Positions 51,227-60,555 are shown, numbered from the stretch's first letter. The stretch: DNA of 64,000 bases from Candidatus Saccharibacteria bacterium UBA3749 (GCA_002371235.1 DFGN01000003.1:1-64000), one strand, 5' to 3'. Notes: a model not told the origin generated them from the letters alone. Numbers and translations: made by a program.

Positions 51227-51823
51227 CTATTCAGTTACACCAAGTTCGATGCGCTTGAATTGACGGACAGTAATATTTTCACCAGTTTTTGCAATAGCTT
51301 CCTTAATAAATTGTTCTACGGTCTTAGTGTCGTCCAAGATGTATGGTTGGTTCATTAAAACCTTGTCAGAGAAAGCCTTCTTGACTTGGCCATCCAAAAT
51401 CTTTGCTTTCATATTCTCTGGACCCTTGAAGTTTGCCTCAAGCTCCTTAATTTTTGCTGCGCGTACGTCCTCTGGAATGTCATCTTCTGACACGTAAAGA
51501 GGGTTCATTGATGCGATTTGCATAGCAATTTGGTGAGCCAAAGTCTTAAATTCCTCTGTTTTAGCAACAAATGAAGTCTCACAGTTAACCTCAACGATGG
51601 CACCAAGACGGCCATCGTGAATATAGGCTTCAACTAATCCTTCGCGAGTTTCACGATCGCCGCGTTTCTCGGCTTTGGTGAGACCTTTCTTTCGCATTGC
51701 CTCAAGGGCCTTGTCAAAATCGCCTTCAGCTTCAACTAAAGCCTGTTTAGCATCAGTTAAACCAGCGCCGGATAGCTCCTTTAGTTTCTTGATTTGCTCG
51801 ATTGTTATTTCTGCTTTTGCCAT
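51227..51823 (-). CDS. tsf: elongation factor Ts
   Basis: Nucleotide-exchange factor for EF-Tu, 198 residues. It starts MAKAEITIEQIKKLKELSGAG, with the family signature LTDAKQALVEAEGDFDKALE. The middle part has EVNCETSFVAKTEEF, the contact motif. It has a single short core and dimerisation region, so it is the short form (E. coli 283). It is translated after rpsB in the usual order with an 8-nt gap, and ends at a strong terminator. Confidence 0.96.
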   Translation of the reverse strand: MAKAEITIEQIKKLKELSGAGLTDAKQALVEAEGDFDKALEAMRKKGLTKAEKRGDRETREGLVEAYIHDGRLGAIVEVNCETSFVAKTEEFKTLAHQIAMQIASMNPLYVSEDDIPEDVRAAKIKELEANFKGPENMKAKILDGQVKKAFSDKVLMNQPYILDDTKTVEQFIKEAIAKTGENITVRQFKRIELGVTE

Positions 51824-51831
51824 TTTGCCTC

Positions 51832-52524
51832 CTATTTATTAGTTTTACCTGCTTTGATCGCTTCGACGAAATAGTCGAGGATTAGTTTTACCCCTTTAAT
51901 TGAATCATCATTAGCTGGGATAACATAATCGATTGGCGTAGGATCAACATTGGTATCGGTGATTGCGAATACTGGAATCTTGAGACCATTAGCCTCTTTG
52001 ATAGCATTTTTATCTTCCATTGCATCGACAACAATGATTGCAGCTGGTTGCTCGGTCATATCCTTAATGCCACCATAACGTTCATTGAGAAGATCGATTT
52101 CTTCCTGATAGCGCTGGACCTCGAGCTTTGAGTAACGATTCTCGAGTTCACCCGATGCCATGCGGCGCTCGAGATCTTTTAGTTTCTTGATTTGGCGATT
52201 GACGGTCTCAACATTCGTCAAGGTACCACCAACCCATCTTACCGTCACATAAGGCATCTCGGCCGTCTCTGCGGCCTCTTTGACAAGGGCCTTGGTTTGT
52301 TTTTTTGTACCAACAAAAAGGACCTTTTTGCCGTTCTTGACTATTTCAGTGAGCTTTGGTAAAGCTACTTCGAGACCTTCAACGGTTTTCTCAAGATTAA
52401 TAATATGGGTTTCACCGCGCTTGCTGTGAATGTACGGGGCCATTTTTGGGTGCCACCGGCTAGTCTTGTGCCCAAAATGAGCACCTGCTTCTAGCAAAGC
52501 TTTCATATCGACATTGATTGTCAT
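51832..52524 (-). CDS. rpsB: 30S ribosomal protein S2
   Basis: Small-subunit protein of 230 residues. It starts with MKALLEAGAHFGHKTSRWHP, and the family features FVGTKKQTKALV, VTVRWVGGTLTN and IPVFAITDTNVDP are present. It is the first gene of the rpsB-tsf operon. A GAAAGGAAA ribosome binding site precedes the start. The upstream region (52525-52640) has a short dyad (CCTGA-CGACGT-TCAGG) and AT-rich promoter-like sequence toward 52620; a leader for autoregulation is possible but not shown. Confidence 0.96.
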   Translation of the reverse strand: MTINVDMKALLEAGAHFGHKTSRWHPKMAPYIHSKRGETHIINLEKTVEGLEVALPKLTEIVKNGKKVLFVGTKKQTKALVKEAAETAEMPYVTVRWVGGTLTNVETVNRQIKKLKDLERRMASGELENRYSKLEVQRYQEEIDLLNERYGGIKDMTEQPAAIIVVDAMEDKNAIKEANGLKIPVFAITDTNVDPTPIDYVIPANDDSIKGVKLILDYFVEAIKAGKTNK

Positions 52525-52719
52525 ATATGATTTCCTTTCTCTTTGTTCTTGGGCATACTCGGACGCCTGACGACGTTCAGGAAATCTCCCAAAAACTGTT
52601 TCATTAGTTAATATATATTTATATTATAACAAATATGCTTGCAAAAATCAAGTGGGCGGAGTAGAATTTGGCTCAGTGGTCTACAATTGTTGCACTTTAA
52701 GAGAAAGGAGGTGTTAGAG

Positions 52720-53358
52720 TTGGAATCTTTGCAAGCTAATCAGCTTCATGTGAACTGCACCCTTTGGGAATTCTCGAACTTGGAAAGCGAGAAAAACCGT
52801 AGGTTGTATCTCTGTGGAGCAATAGAATCAATTGAGGAATGCGCAGACGAAACTAACCCAACATTATCACCCACATCCGAGCTCGTTAGAAGAATCTTCG
52901 CTATCAATAAGAGCGATAGTTCAATTCCACCGGACTCAAGAAAGCCGATCGTCCTCTACATCAATTCCTCTGGCGGAGAGTTGTCTGAAGGATTCTCACT
53001 ACTTTCAACCATTGCACTAAGCAAGACGCCAATCTACACTGTCAATGTCGGAATGTGGTGCTCGATGGCATTTTTAATCGGCATCACTGGCAAGAAACGT
53101 TTCTCTTTGCCCCACATGACATTCCTTATGCACGAACCGTCAGGAGCTTCCTTTGGCAAAATAAGCAGTATGGAAGAAAAGCTCGCCTTCGATCGCGAAA
53201 TAAAGGAAGTCATAAAAAGACACGTTTTAGAACACAGCACGATGCAGGAAGATGTCTATGACCGCGTATCTAAAGAAGAATTCTATATGTTACCGGAAAT
53301 GGCAAAGAGGTATGGCTTTATTGATGAAATTGTGACAAACATCGACGTAATATTGTAG
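52720..53358 (+). CDS. ClpP-like serine protease (TTG start)
   Basis: A 212-residue member of the ClpP/SppA-type crotonase fold. The start is taken as the TTG at 52720 because AGAAAGGAGG lies 8 nt before it; no ATG fits. The catalytic serine is in VGMWCSMAFLIG and the histidine in LPHMTFLMHEPSG. Other family parts are RIVLYINSSGG-like IVLYINSSGGELSEGFSL and the terminal EMAKRYGFIDEIV. It may be the ATPase-linked ClpP or a divergent second copy; no clpX is nearby. The gene is divergent from rpsB and ends at a terminator. Confidence 0.87.
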   Translation: MESLQANQLHVNCTLWEFSNLESEKNRRLYLCGAIESIEECADETNPTLSPTSELVRRIFAINKSDSSIPPDSRKPIVLYINSSGGELSEGFSLLSTIALSKTPIYTVNVGMWCSMAFLIGITGKKRFSLPHMTFLMHEPSGASFGKISSMEEKLAFDREIKEVIKRHVLEHSTMQEDVYDRVSKEEFYMLPEMAKRYGFIDEIVTNIDVIL

Positions 53359-53363
53359 ACCGC

Positions 53364-53397
53364 TAAGGGAGTGAATCTAGTTCGCTCCCTTTTCTTT
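53364..53397 (+). terminator. terminator after the ClpP-like gene
   Basis: AAGGGAGTGAA and TTCGCTCCCTT pair around TCTAG with one G-T pair, followed by TTCTTT. The -10 of the L31 gene lies just downstream. Confidence 0.8.
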
Positions 53398-53433
53398 ACT
53401 TTTTTCGAAATCTCTGATATAATTTGTCTAATT

Positions 53434-53775
53434 ATGAGTAAAAAAGAGTTACATCCTAAGGATTATCGTGATGTCGTTTTCATTGACGAAGCGGCTAACT
53501 ATTCGTTTTTGAGCAAGTCCACGGCTAGGAGCGAGGAGACAATCAAGTGGACAGACGGTAAAGAATACCCGTTGGTCAAGATTCAGATTTCATCTGCATC
53601 GCATCCTTTCTTCACTGGTGAAGAGAAGATTATTGATACAGAAGGGCGCGTTGATCGCTTCAAGGCTCGCGCCGAAAAAGCTAAGGCTTTGCGTGCTGCC
53701 CTTGGTAACAAATCAAAGAAGGTTGCAAAAGAGGCTGAGAAAAAATCAAAAGCTAACACTCCAACCAACGAGTAA
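53434..53775 (+). CDS. rpmE2: 50S ribosomal protein L31, type B
   Basis: A 113-residue large-subunit protein of the zinc-free type. It starts MSKKELHPKDYRDVVFIDEA and contains the L31 signature ASHPFFTGEEKIIDTEGRVDRF. No CxxC zinc motif is present, as in type B. A Lys/Ala-rich tail of about 30 residues (KAKALRAALGNKSKKVAKEA) extends past the usual end. TATAAT ends 10 nt upstream of the ATG, so the longer ORF reading is not used. A terminator follows. Confidence 0.94.
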   Translation: MSKKELHPKDYRDVVFIDEAANYSFLSKSTARSEETIKWTDGKEYPLVKIQISSASHPFFTGEEKIIDTEGRVDRFKARAEKAKALRAALGNKSKKVAKEAEKKSKANTPTNE

Positions 53776-53789
53776 TCGGATAAATCATT

Positions 53790-53818
53790 AAAAGCTCCCC
53801 TCTATGGGGAGTTTTTTG
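53790..53818 (+). terminator. terminator after rpmE2
   Basis: AAAGCTCCCC and GGGGAGTTTTTT pair around TCTAT, ending in six T residues. Confidence 0.88.
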
Positions 53819-53866
53819 TTCTGATAGACTAATATGGTATAATGAAATCATTAACAAAGGAGTACT

Positions 53867-54412
53867 ATGTTTGACACAAAAGAAGATCGCAAGAAAATGG
53901 ATACCATTATCGCGCGCTTTAGAGACGAAATGAAAAAGGTCCGAACAGGCAGGGCTCATCCAGATATGATTTCCGGCATAAAAGTTGAGGTGTATGGCCA
54001 ATTCATGCCACTAAATCAAGTAGCGAATATAACTGCAGCAGATGCGACCTTACTAGTTATCACACCGTTTGACCCATCCAATATTCAGGCGATTGCAGCC
54101 GCAATTCGGGCCGACCAATCACTCGGATTAAATCCAGCCGATGATGGGCGAGTCATCAGAGTACCAATCCCAGCCCTGACCGAGGAACGCCGCAAGGAAA
54201 TTGTCAAAGCAGCTTCGTCAAAAGTCGAGGAAGCCAAGGTCGCAATTAGAAATGTACGTGAAGATGCTCGCAAGGCCGTCAAGATTGCAACCGAGATGAG
54301 TGAAGACATTAAGAAACGTGCCGAAAAAGAAATCGATGAGCTAACAAAAGAATTCAGCGACAAGGTTGATTCCGAGTTCAAAAATAAATCAGACGAGATA
54401 ATGAAGATATGA
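53867..54412 (+). CDS. frr: ribosome recycling factor
   Basis: Splits post-termination ribosomes with EF-G. It has 181 residues, the family length. Motifs: VRTGRAHPDMISGIKVEVYG, VITPFDPSNIQAI, GLNPADDGRVIRVPIPALTEERRKE in parts, and the helical triple-bundle end. An AAAGGAG ribosome binding site and TATAAT upstream support the start. It overlaps uppS by 4 nt (ATGA), the first of several envelope genes that follow in the same operon. Confidence 0.96.
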   Translation: MFDTKEDRKKMDTIIARFRDEMKKVRTGRAHPDMISGIKVEVYGQFMPLNQVANITAADATLLVITPFDPSNIQAIAAAIRADQSLGLNPADDGRVIRVPIPALTEERRKEIVKAASSKVEEAKVAIRNVREDARKAVKIATEMSEDIKKRAEKEIDELTKEFSDKVDSEFKNKSDEIMKI

Positions 54413-55080
54413 GTTTAGTACACTTAGGGGTGATTGCAGATGGTAACCGACGTTGGGCCAAGGAACACTCGTTGCCATCAATCGAGGGGCATAGAAATGG
54501 CTTGAAATCAATCGAAAAATTAGTAGATGGTGCCAATGAGGCCGGCATTAAGTTCATATCGTTCTACTTATTCAGCACTGAAAACTGGGGTAGAAGCGAA
54601 AAAGAAGTGTCATACCTCATGAAACTCGCGGAGACCAGGATTCCAAAGTACGCTGAAAAGTTAAAAGCAAAGAACGGTAAGCTGCTAGTTTTAGGCTCAA
54701 AAAATCGCATTTCACCAAAATTAGCCAGCATCATTGAACAGGCGGAGAAAACCACCGCAGACTGCACGGGTATCACAGTCTGTTTTTGTTTTAATTATGG
54801 TGGTGAACAGGAGATTGTAGACGCTGCTAATATCGCAATGCAGGCAGATGGCGAAATTTCAACCGAAACTATCAGAAAACATTTATACCATCCAGAAGTG
54901 CCCGATATTGATATGGTAGTCAGGACATCCGGAGAGGAGAGAATTTCTGGTTTCATGCTATGGCGTTCGTCATATGCAGAATTTATGTTTATTAAAAAAT
55001 ACTTCCCCGATATGGATACTGGCGACATTAAGCTTATTGTTGACGAATACAATAAGCGTAACCGCAGATTTGGTAAATAG
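54409..55080 (+). CDS. uppS: isoprenyl (undecaprenyl) diphosphate synthase
   Basis: A cis-prenyltransferase making the lipid carrier for peptidoglycan. It has 223 residues. The catalytic aspartate is in GVIADGNRRWAKEHSLP; the substrate motifs FYLFSTENWGRS and VVRTSGEERISGFMLWRSSYAEF are complete. It is translationally coupled to frr. The order frr-uppS-rseP is common in bacteria, though cdsA, usually next, is missing here. Confidence 0.95.
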   Translation: MSLVHLGVIADGNRRWAKEHSLPSIEGHRNGLKSIEKLVDGANEAGIKFISFYLFSTENWGRSEKEVSYLMKLAETRIPKYAEKLKAKNGKLLVLGSKNRISPKLASIIEQAEKTTADCTGITVCFCFNYGGEQEIVDAANIAMQADGEISTETIRKHLYHPEVPDIDMVVRTSGEERISGFMLWRSSYAEFMFIKKYFPDMDTGDIKLIVDEYNKRNRRFGK

Positions 55081-55106
55081 TCAAAACGTATGCTATAATT
55101 GTCTTT

Positions 55107-56420
55107 ATGGATATATTTTTAGGTGTGATTGTTGGATTGTTGGTTTTAATGGCTCTTGTGACAGCACATGAGTTTGGTCACTTTTTGGCTGCCCGACGAA
55201 ACGGTGTCAATGTACTAGAGTTTGGAATCGGTTTCCCGCCGCGAGCGATCGCTTGGCGCAAAGATGTTAAGACTGGTAAGTGGGCTAGAATTCCACACGG
55301 CGAGTGGAAGAAAGAGAAAGTCTCTAAAGTTGTTTATTCAGACGAGAAAGATAAGTCTTTGGCACAAAAAGGAATGGTGTTTAGCCTGAACTGGCTACCA
55401 ATTGGCGGTTTCTGTCAGATGGACGGCGAGTCAGCAGCAGACAAGAGGGTAGGAACCTTTGGAAAAGCGAGCTTCATTGCAAAAACTAAGATTCTTTTTG
55501 CTGGTGTCACAATGAACTGGCTGGTAGCTTTCATAATCTTTACCATCCTAGCTTGGACAGGAATGCCAGAGTTTCTCGAGGGACAATTCACGATTCATAG
55601 CGACACCAGAACAAAAACCACTCCAGTTCAGATCGCAAGCGTAGCTGCAGAATCTCCAGCAATGCAAGCCGGACTGAGGCCAGAGGATTACATCTTAGCC
55701 GTTGATGGACACGAATTTGTACATGCTAGCGAGATAACCGACTATAATGATAAACACGCTGGCGAGACGGTTACATACACCATAAAAAGATGGGAGAAAA
55801 TCTGTGACTTATCCACCTGCGAGAGTGAATCTTGCGATTGTGGATCCGACACAACAGAAGAAGTTAGACTAAAAGTTCCAGTCACATTGAATCAGACGGG
55901 TTCTGACTATCTACTTGGGGTTACTATGGCTACCACACAAGGTATGTCATACTCAACATGGTCTGCACCGGTTGTTGGAGCCGGATTAACCTTACAGCTA
56001 ACTGGCGAAACATTCAAAGGCGTTGGCATAATGCTCTCCAAATTAGTTTCTGGCACGGCAAGATTATTTAGTTTTAGTGAAGATGTAAGGGAACAAGGCC
56101 AAGCCGACTTATCCCAAGTGGGTGACTCCGTTTCTGGCCCCGTTGGAATTATCGGCGTATTGTTTCCGGCCTTCACAGCTGCCGGACCAACTAACCTGGC
56201 ATTCTTAGCCGCCCTGATTTCCGTATCACTAGCCTGCATGAATGTATTGCCTATACCAGCGCTCGATGGTGGCAGGTGGCTGCTAATTGCGATTTATAAG
56301 ATTCGCAAGAAGGAGCTTAGTAAGGAAGCCGAAGAAAAGATTGTCTCAAGGGCATTTATCGTATTACTCGCACTTATATTCATTGTAACTATACTTGACA
56401 TCATTAGGATTGCACAATGA
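55107..56420 (+). CDS. rseP: RIP metalloprotease RseP (site-2 protease)
   Basis: An intramembrane zinc protease that cuts membrane-bound regulators or signal peptides. It has 437 residues. The zinc motif HEFGH is in the first helix (VTAHEFGHFLAARRNG). A PDZ domain lies around 175-260 (AGLRPEDYILAVDG), with an inserted Cys-rich loop (CDLSTCESESCDCGSD) not usual in the family. The second motif, NVLPIPALDGGRWLL, is near 385. TATAAT ends 7 nt before the ATG, so it can be transcribed alone as well. It overlaps the CPBP gene by 4 nt. Confidence 0.93.
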   Translation: MDIFLGVIVGLLVLMALVTAHEFGHFLAARRNGVNVLEFGIGFPPRAIAWRKDVKTGKWARIPHGEWKKEKVSKVVYSDEKDKSLAQKGMVFSLNWLPIGGFCQMDGESAADKRVGTFGKASFIAKTKILFAGVTMNWLVAFIIFTILAWTGMPEFLEGQFTIHSDTRTKTTPVQIASVAAESPAMQAGLRPEDYILAVDGHEFVHASEITDYNDKHAGETVTYTIKRWEKICDLSTCESESCDCGSDTTEEVRLKVPVTLNQTGSDYLLGVTMATTQGMSYSTWSAPVVGAGLTLQLTGETFKGVGIMLSKLVSGTARLFSFSEDVREQGQADLSQVGDSVSGPVGIIGVLFPAFTAAGPTNLAFLAALISVSLACMNVLPIPALDGGRWLLIAIYKIRKKELSKEAEEKIVSRAFIVLLALIFIVTILDIIRIAQ

Positions 56421-57187
56421 AAGTACTCCTGAAGGCTCTGATCTATACGGTTTGGGCGGGGGCGGCCGTAATCGTATCGCAACTTGCTATAGGTTATCTC
56501 ATGGTCTTTATTGTGGGGGCGGAGACTTTTCGTCAGCCACTACCAACCGCAATATACTCAGCACTCTCTTACATTTTTGCGATAGTACTCCTTGTCATTA
56601 TTCCGAAATTATTAAACGACAGACAGGCTCACCATAAATCTACTTCAAAAGAAAAGCATAAAACTACTGATGATAAAACTTATCTGGAGAAGCTTGGAAT
56701 AAAGGGCTGGCTGACTTGGGCGGATATTGGATTGGCCCCGTTAGGCATGATTGCTTATTTATTGTTATCGGCAGCACTAATGGCACTTTTTAGTGCATTC
56801 CCATGGTTTAATGCCGAAGAAGTACAAGACGTAGGATTTAGTACCTACGTTTCTGGGCTCGATCGCATGATTGCCTTCTTTGTAATTGTAGTGGTTGCGC
56901 CGATTGCAGAAGAGGTCATCTTTCGTGGCTTCCTTTATGGCAAGTTGAAGGACACGTTGACAAATAACTATTCTAAGGTTTTTACGATAATCATATCAAA
57001 CCTACTTGTCTCCTTGATATTTGGCATCGTACATTTGCAGTGGAATGTGGGGGTCAATGTTTTCGCAATGTCGGTAATTCTGTGTGGTCTCAGAGAATTC
57101 ACTGGTACTATTTATTCTGGCATTATTTTGCACATGCTAAAGAATGGCATCGCTTTTTATCTACTGTATGTACTTGGAGTTCGCTAG
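56417..57187 (+). CDS. CPBP (Abi/CAAX) family intramembrane metalloprotease
   Basis: A 256-residue membrane protein with about six hydrophobic segments. The family motifs are APIAEEVIFRGFLYG (glutamates and arginine) and IFGIVHLQWN (histidine), near residues 175-220. CAAX-type proteases of this family act on prenylated or other membrane proteins; in bacteria some are linked to bacteriocin immunity or surface protein maturation. The start overlaps the rseP stop (ATGA), so two intramembrane proteases are coupled. Substrate is unknown. Confidence 0.88.
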   Translation: MKVLLKALIYTVWAGAAVIVSQLAIGYLMVFIVGAETFRQPLPTAIYSALSYIFAIVLLVIIPKLLNDRQAHHKSTSKEKHKTTDDKTYLEKLGIKGWLTWADIGLAPLGMIAYLLLSAALMALFSAFPWFNAEEVQDVGFSTYVSGLDRMIAFFVIVVVAPIAEEVIFRGFLYGKLKDTLTNNYSKVFTIIISNLLVSLIFGIVHLQWNVGVNVFAMSVILCGLREFTGTIYSGIILHMLKNGIAFYLLYVLGVR

Positions 57188-57238
57188 TAGGCACTAGTTT
57201 CGTGCTGCATAGTTAAGATATGATATAATTATTTTAAT

Positions 57239-58468
57239 ATGAGATTATCTAAATCATTTGTTAAAACACTGCGTGATGCGCCTAAAGACGAAACTGCGAC
57301 TAATGGAGCATTATTGATTAGGGCTGGTTATATCCATAAGGAAATGGCTGGCGTATATGATTATTTGCCACTTGGCCTCAGAGTGCTTGAGCGGATCAAA
57401 GGAATCATTCGAGAGGAACTTAATAAAATTGGCTGTGAAGAAGTCTTGATGACATCTTTGCAGAATCCTGAGCCATGGGAGAAGACGGGTCGGTTTTCCG
57501 ATCAAGAAGTAGACATTTGGTTCAAGACCGAGCTTGCTTCAGGTGGAGTTCTGGGGCTCGCCCCAACACACGAGGAGCCAATCACGACCTTAATGAAAAG
57601 CTACATTAGTAGCTACAAAGATTTACCGTTGTATGTATATCAGTTTCAGACCAAGTTTCGAAATGAGCTACGTGCTAAGTCCGGCATTTTGCGTGGACGC
57701 GAGTTTCTAATGAAGGATCTTTATAGTTTCCACAGCTCTGAAGAAGATTTGAATAGATTTTATCATGAAGTAGAAATAGCTTATGGAAGAATTTTTGACC
57801 GATTGGGAATTGGCGAAGATACATTTGAAACTTTTGCCAGCGGTGGAATTTTTTCGAAATACTCTCATGAGTTCCAGACTATCTTGCCGGTAGGTGAAGA
57901 CACGATTTATTATAATAATGACAAATCCATCGTATTAAATAAAGAAGTCTTCAATCAAGAAGTATTGGACGATTTGGGTGTCCCGAATGAGAAGTTTGAA
58001 GAGACGACCGCGGCTGAAGTCGGAAACATCTTTAAACTGAAATTCAAGTATTCAGAGCCAATCGGGCTTAAATTCATCGATGAAGACAATCAACAAAAAA
58101 CAGTATATATGGGCTGCTATGGTATTGGCGTATCTAGATTGATGGGTGTCATTGCTGAGAAGTATTCCGACTCTAAGGGATTAGTGTGGCCGGAGATGGT
58201 AGCTCCATTTAAATATTATCTAATCGGAATTGGCGATACCGGCCTAGCGGAGGCCGAGAAGTTCTATGATGGCCGAGAAGATACGGTATTATTCGACGAC
58301 CGCGACAGAAGACCAGGAGAAAAATTTGCAGACAGCGAGCTGATTGGCATCCCATTTAGGATAGTAATTTCTGATAAAACTCTTGCTACTAATGAAGCCG
58401 AGATTACCGACAGAAGAACTGGCGAAAGCTGGCGAGTTGGAATAAAAGAGTTATTCGAGAAGTTTTAG
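57239..58468 (+). CDS. proS: prolyl-tRNA synthetase without the insertion domain
   Basis: A class II synthetase of 409 residues. Motif 1 is around LGLRVLERIKGIIREEL, motif 2 is FRNELRAKSGILRGREFLMKD in two parts, and motif 3 is MGCYGIGVSRLMG. The C-terminal anticodon-binding domain is present (FDDRDRRPGEKFADSELIG). The editing INS domain of about 180 residues found between motifs 2 and 3 in most bacterial ProRS (total about 570) is missing, as in some alphaproteobacteria and other CPR. TATAAT ends 9 nt before the ATG. It closely follows the CPBP gene. Confidence 0.94.
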   Translation: MRLSKSFVKTLRDAPKDETATNGALLIRAGYIHKEMAGVYDYLPLGLRVLERIKGIIREELNKIGCEEVLMTSLQNPEPWEKTGRFSDQEVDIWFKTELASGGVLGLAPTHEEPITTLMKSYISSYKDLPLYVYQFQTKFRNELRAKSGILRGREFLMKDLYSFHSSEEDLNRFYHEVEIAYGRIFDRLGIGEDTFETFASGGIFSKYSHEFQTILPVGEDTIYYNNDKSIVLNKEVFNQEVLDDLGVPNEKFEETTAAEVGNIFKLKFKYSEPIGLKFIDEDNQQKTVYMGCYGIGVSRLMGVIAEKYSDSKGLVWPEMVAPFKYYLIGIGDTGLAEAEKFYDGREDTVLFDDRDRRPGEKFADSELIGIPFRIVISDKTLATNEAEITDRRTGESWRVGIKELFEKF

Positions 58469-58494
58469 GTATCATTTAACCTGCAAAATAATGG

Positions 58495-58523
58495 TTGACA
58501 CATTGTGGTTTTTCATATAAACT
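58495..58523 (+). promoter_or_regulatory. promoter of greA
   Basis: TTGACA (58495-58500) is followed 15-17 nt later by overlapping TATAAA/TAAACT boxes (58516-58523). A GGAG ribosome binding site lies between this and the ATG at 58553. Confidence 0.55.
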
Positions 58524-58552
58524 ATACTTTGTTTGTATGAACGGAGTAAGAA

Positions 58553-58999
58553 ATGATTAATAAAACAATTAGCCTTACCGCAGAAGGTAAGAAGGAGCTC
58601 GAGAAGGAGCTTGACGAATTAATAAAGAATCGCCCAGTAGTAGCCGAGAGAATCGCAACGGCTAGAGCATTCGGTGATCTATCTGAGAATGAGGAATATA
58701 GCTCGGCTAGAAATGAACAAAAGATTGCTGAGGGTAGAATATTGGAGATTCAGGAAATATTAAAGAGCGCCAAGGTTATCCGTGGTGGTAAACGAAACAA
58801 GATCGATCTAGGTGCGACCGTTTCAATTGACCTTGGTGGACGTAAACTCACCTATACACTAGTGGGAGCTACTGAGGCCAATCCAATTGAGGGTAAGATT
58901 TCTAATGAATCACCAATCGGCAAGGAACTCTTAGGACGAAAAGCTGGTGAATCATTTGATTTTAATGGAAAAAAGGTTAAGATTGTTGAAATCCAGTAA
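58553..58999 (+). CDS. greA: transcription elongation factor GreA
   Basis: Rescues backtracked RNA polymerase by stimulating transcript cleavage. It has 148 residues, slightly short of 158. The N-terminal coiled coil contains the catalytic acidic loop in FGDLSENEEYSSARNEQ. The C-terminal domain has ISNESPIGKELLGRKAGE. It has its own TTGACA-type promoter and ribosome binding site. The lysS -10 box lies between its stop and the next gene. Confidence 0.95.
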   Translation: MINKTISLTAEGKKELEKELDELIKNRPVVAERIATARAFGDLSENEEYSSARNEQKIAEGRILEIQEILKSAKVIRGGKRNKIDLGATVSIDLGGRKLTYTLVGATEANPIEGKISNESPIGKELLGRKAGESFDFNGKKVKIVEIQ

Positions 59000-59016
59000 C
59001 ATGGTATAATAAAAAC

Positions 59017-60555
59017 ATGTTACTCGAAGATTATAGAACCGAAAGACTCCGTAAGCTCGCAGAGATAAAGGAGCGCGGAATTGAGCCATACCCTTCAAAG
59101 GCTCATCGTACGGCCAAAATAGCCGATATTATTAATCATTTTGATGAAAAACAAGGGCAAGAAGTCGCTATAGTTGGACGAATCGTTGCAATTCGTTCGT
59201 TTGGTAAGCTTGCGTTCGTGAAACTACGCGATTATACTGGTGAAATTCAGATCTTTATGCGCGATGTGGCAAAAATAGAGTCACAAGACCCTAACTTTGC
59301 AGCAAACCAGCTCGAATCTGAAGGTCTGGAGACGACGACCATGGATGGATTTGGTGTGAAAGACATCAAGCTCCTTGATATTGGAGACTTTATTGAGGCA
59401 AAAGGGATTGTCGATAAGACACAAACTGGCGAGATTTCGGTTTTTTCGAACTATGTAAGACTCTTAACTAAATCTCTTCGTCCATTACCGGAAAAATTCA
59501 CCAACAAGGAGGAACGTTATCGTCGACGTTATGTCGATATGAATGTTAACCCCGAGGTGCGCGAGAGGCTGGTGAGGCGTTCGAGATTCTGGCAAGCAAC
59601 ACGTGACTTCATGAATAAGCATGGTTTTATCGAAATTAATATTCCAGTACTTGAGCACACAACCGGCGGAGCAGATGCCGAGCCGTTCGTAACGCACATG
59701 AATGCGCTAGATGAAGATTTTTATCTACGCATATCACACGAGTTACCTTTGAAGCGCTTACTTGGTGGTGGATTTGAGAAAGTGTATGATATCGGACCAA
59801 GATTCAGAAACGAAGGTGTCGATGACGAGCATTTGCCGGAGCACATTGCTTTCGAGGCTTATGCTGCTTACGAAAACTACGAAGATGGCATGAAGTTCTA
59901 TGAAAAAATGATGAAATATGTCTGCATGGAGACATGGGGTACGCTGAAGTTTAATGTGGGCGGATTTGAAATAGATCTAGACTGTGAGTGGCCACGCTAC
60001 AAATATGCGGATTTACTACGCGACAAATATGGTGTCGACGTATTTAATCCGGATAGGGAACAGTTAATTAGGATTTTGCTAGAGAATTGGGATGCAGATG
60101 ATTTGAAACGTGAGGATTTCATGAAGAAGCTCGAGAATACCACGACACCGCATTTGATTGACGATGTTTGGAAGTTGATTCGTAAAACATCAGCGGGACC
60201 ATATTGGGTAGTGGAGGAACCTTTGAGCCTATCGCCACTAGCGAAAAAATCGGCCGAAAATCCTTTGGTGACCGAAAGATTCCACCCAGTAATCGCTGGG
60301 ACTGAAATGGGAAATGGATTCTCGGAGTTAAATGACCCCTTGGATCAGCTGGCGCGATTCCAGGAACAGCAGGCAGCACGCGATGCTGGCGACAATGAAG
60401 CACAGATGCTGGATATGGACTTCGTGGAAATGCTTGAATATGGAATGCCACCTGCTTGCGGATGGGGAAATTCGGAGCGAAACTTCTGGCTACTTGAAGG
60501 GGTACCAGGCCGCGAAGCGGTGCCGTTTCCAATTATGAAAAGTAAAGAAGACTAG
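59017..60555 (+). CDS. lysS: lysyl-tRNA synthetase, class II
   Basis: Charges tRNA-Lys. It has 512 residues. The N-terminal OB fold (VAIVGRIVAIRSFGKLAFVK) binds the anticodon. Class II motif 2 is YDIGPRFRNEGVDDEHLPEH and motif 3 is GWGNSERNFWLLEG near the end, where typical LysRS reads G.GxGxDRL, so the last motif is somewhat changed. The middle carries THMNALDEDFYLRISHELPL. TATAAT ends 6 nt before the ATG, with no ribosome binding site. It converges on the DUF167 gene. Confidence 0.93.
   Translation: MLLEDYRTERLRKLAEIKERGIEPYPSKAHRTAKIADIINHFDEKQGQEVAIVGRIVAIRSFGKLAFVKLRDYTGEIQIFMRDVAKIESQDPNFAANQLESEGLETTTMDGFGVKDIKLLDIGDFIEAKGIVDKTQTGEISVFSNYVRLLTKSLRPLPEKFTNKEERYRRRYVDMNVNPEVRERLVRRSRFWQATRDFMNKHGFIEINIPVLEHTTGGADAEPFVTHMNALDEDFYLRISHELPLKRLLGGGFEKVYDIGPRFRNEGVDDEHLPEHIAFEAYAAYENYEDGMKFYEKMMKYVCMETWGTLKFNVGGFEIDLDCEWPRYKYADLLRDKYGVDVFNPDREQLIRILLENWDADDLKREDFMKKLENTTTPHLIDDVWKLIRKTSAGPYWVVEEPLSLSPLAKKSAENPLVTERFHPVIAGTEMGNGFSELNDPLDQLARFQEQQAARDAGDNEAQMLDMDFVEMLEYGMPPACGWGNSERNFWLLEGVPGREAVPFPIMKSKED

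Noticed and set aside
52525..52719. Long reading of the ClpP-like gene from 52639
   Set aside because: The upstream codons have no start signal; the AGAAAGGAGG site points to the TTG at 52720.
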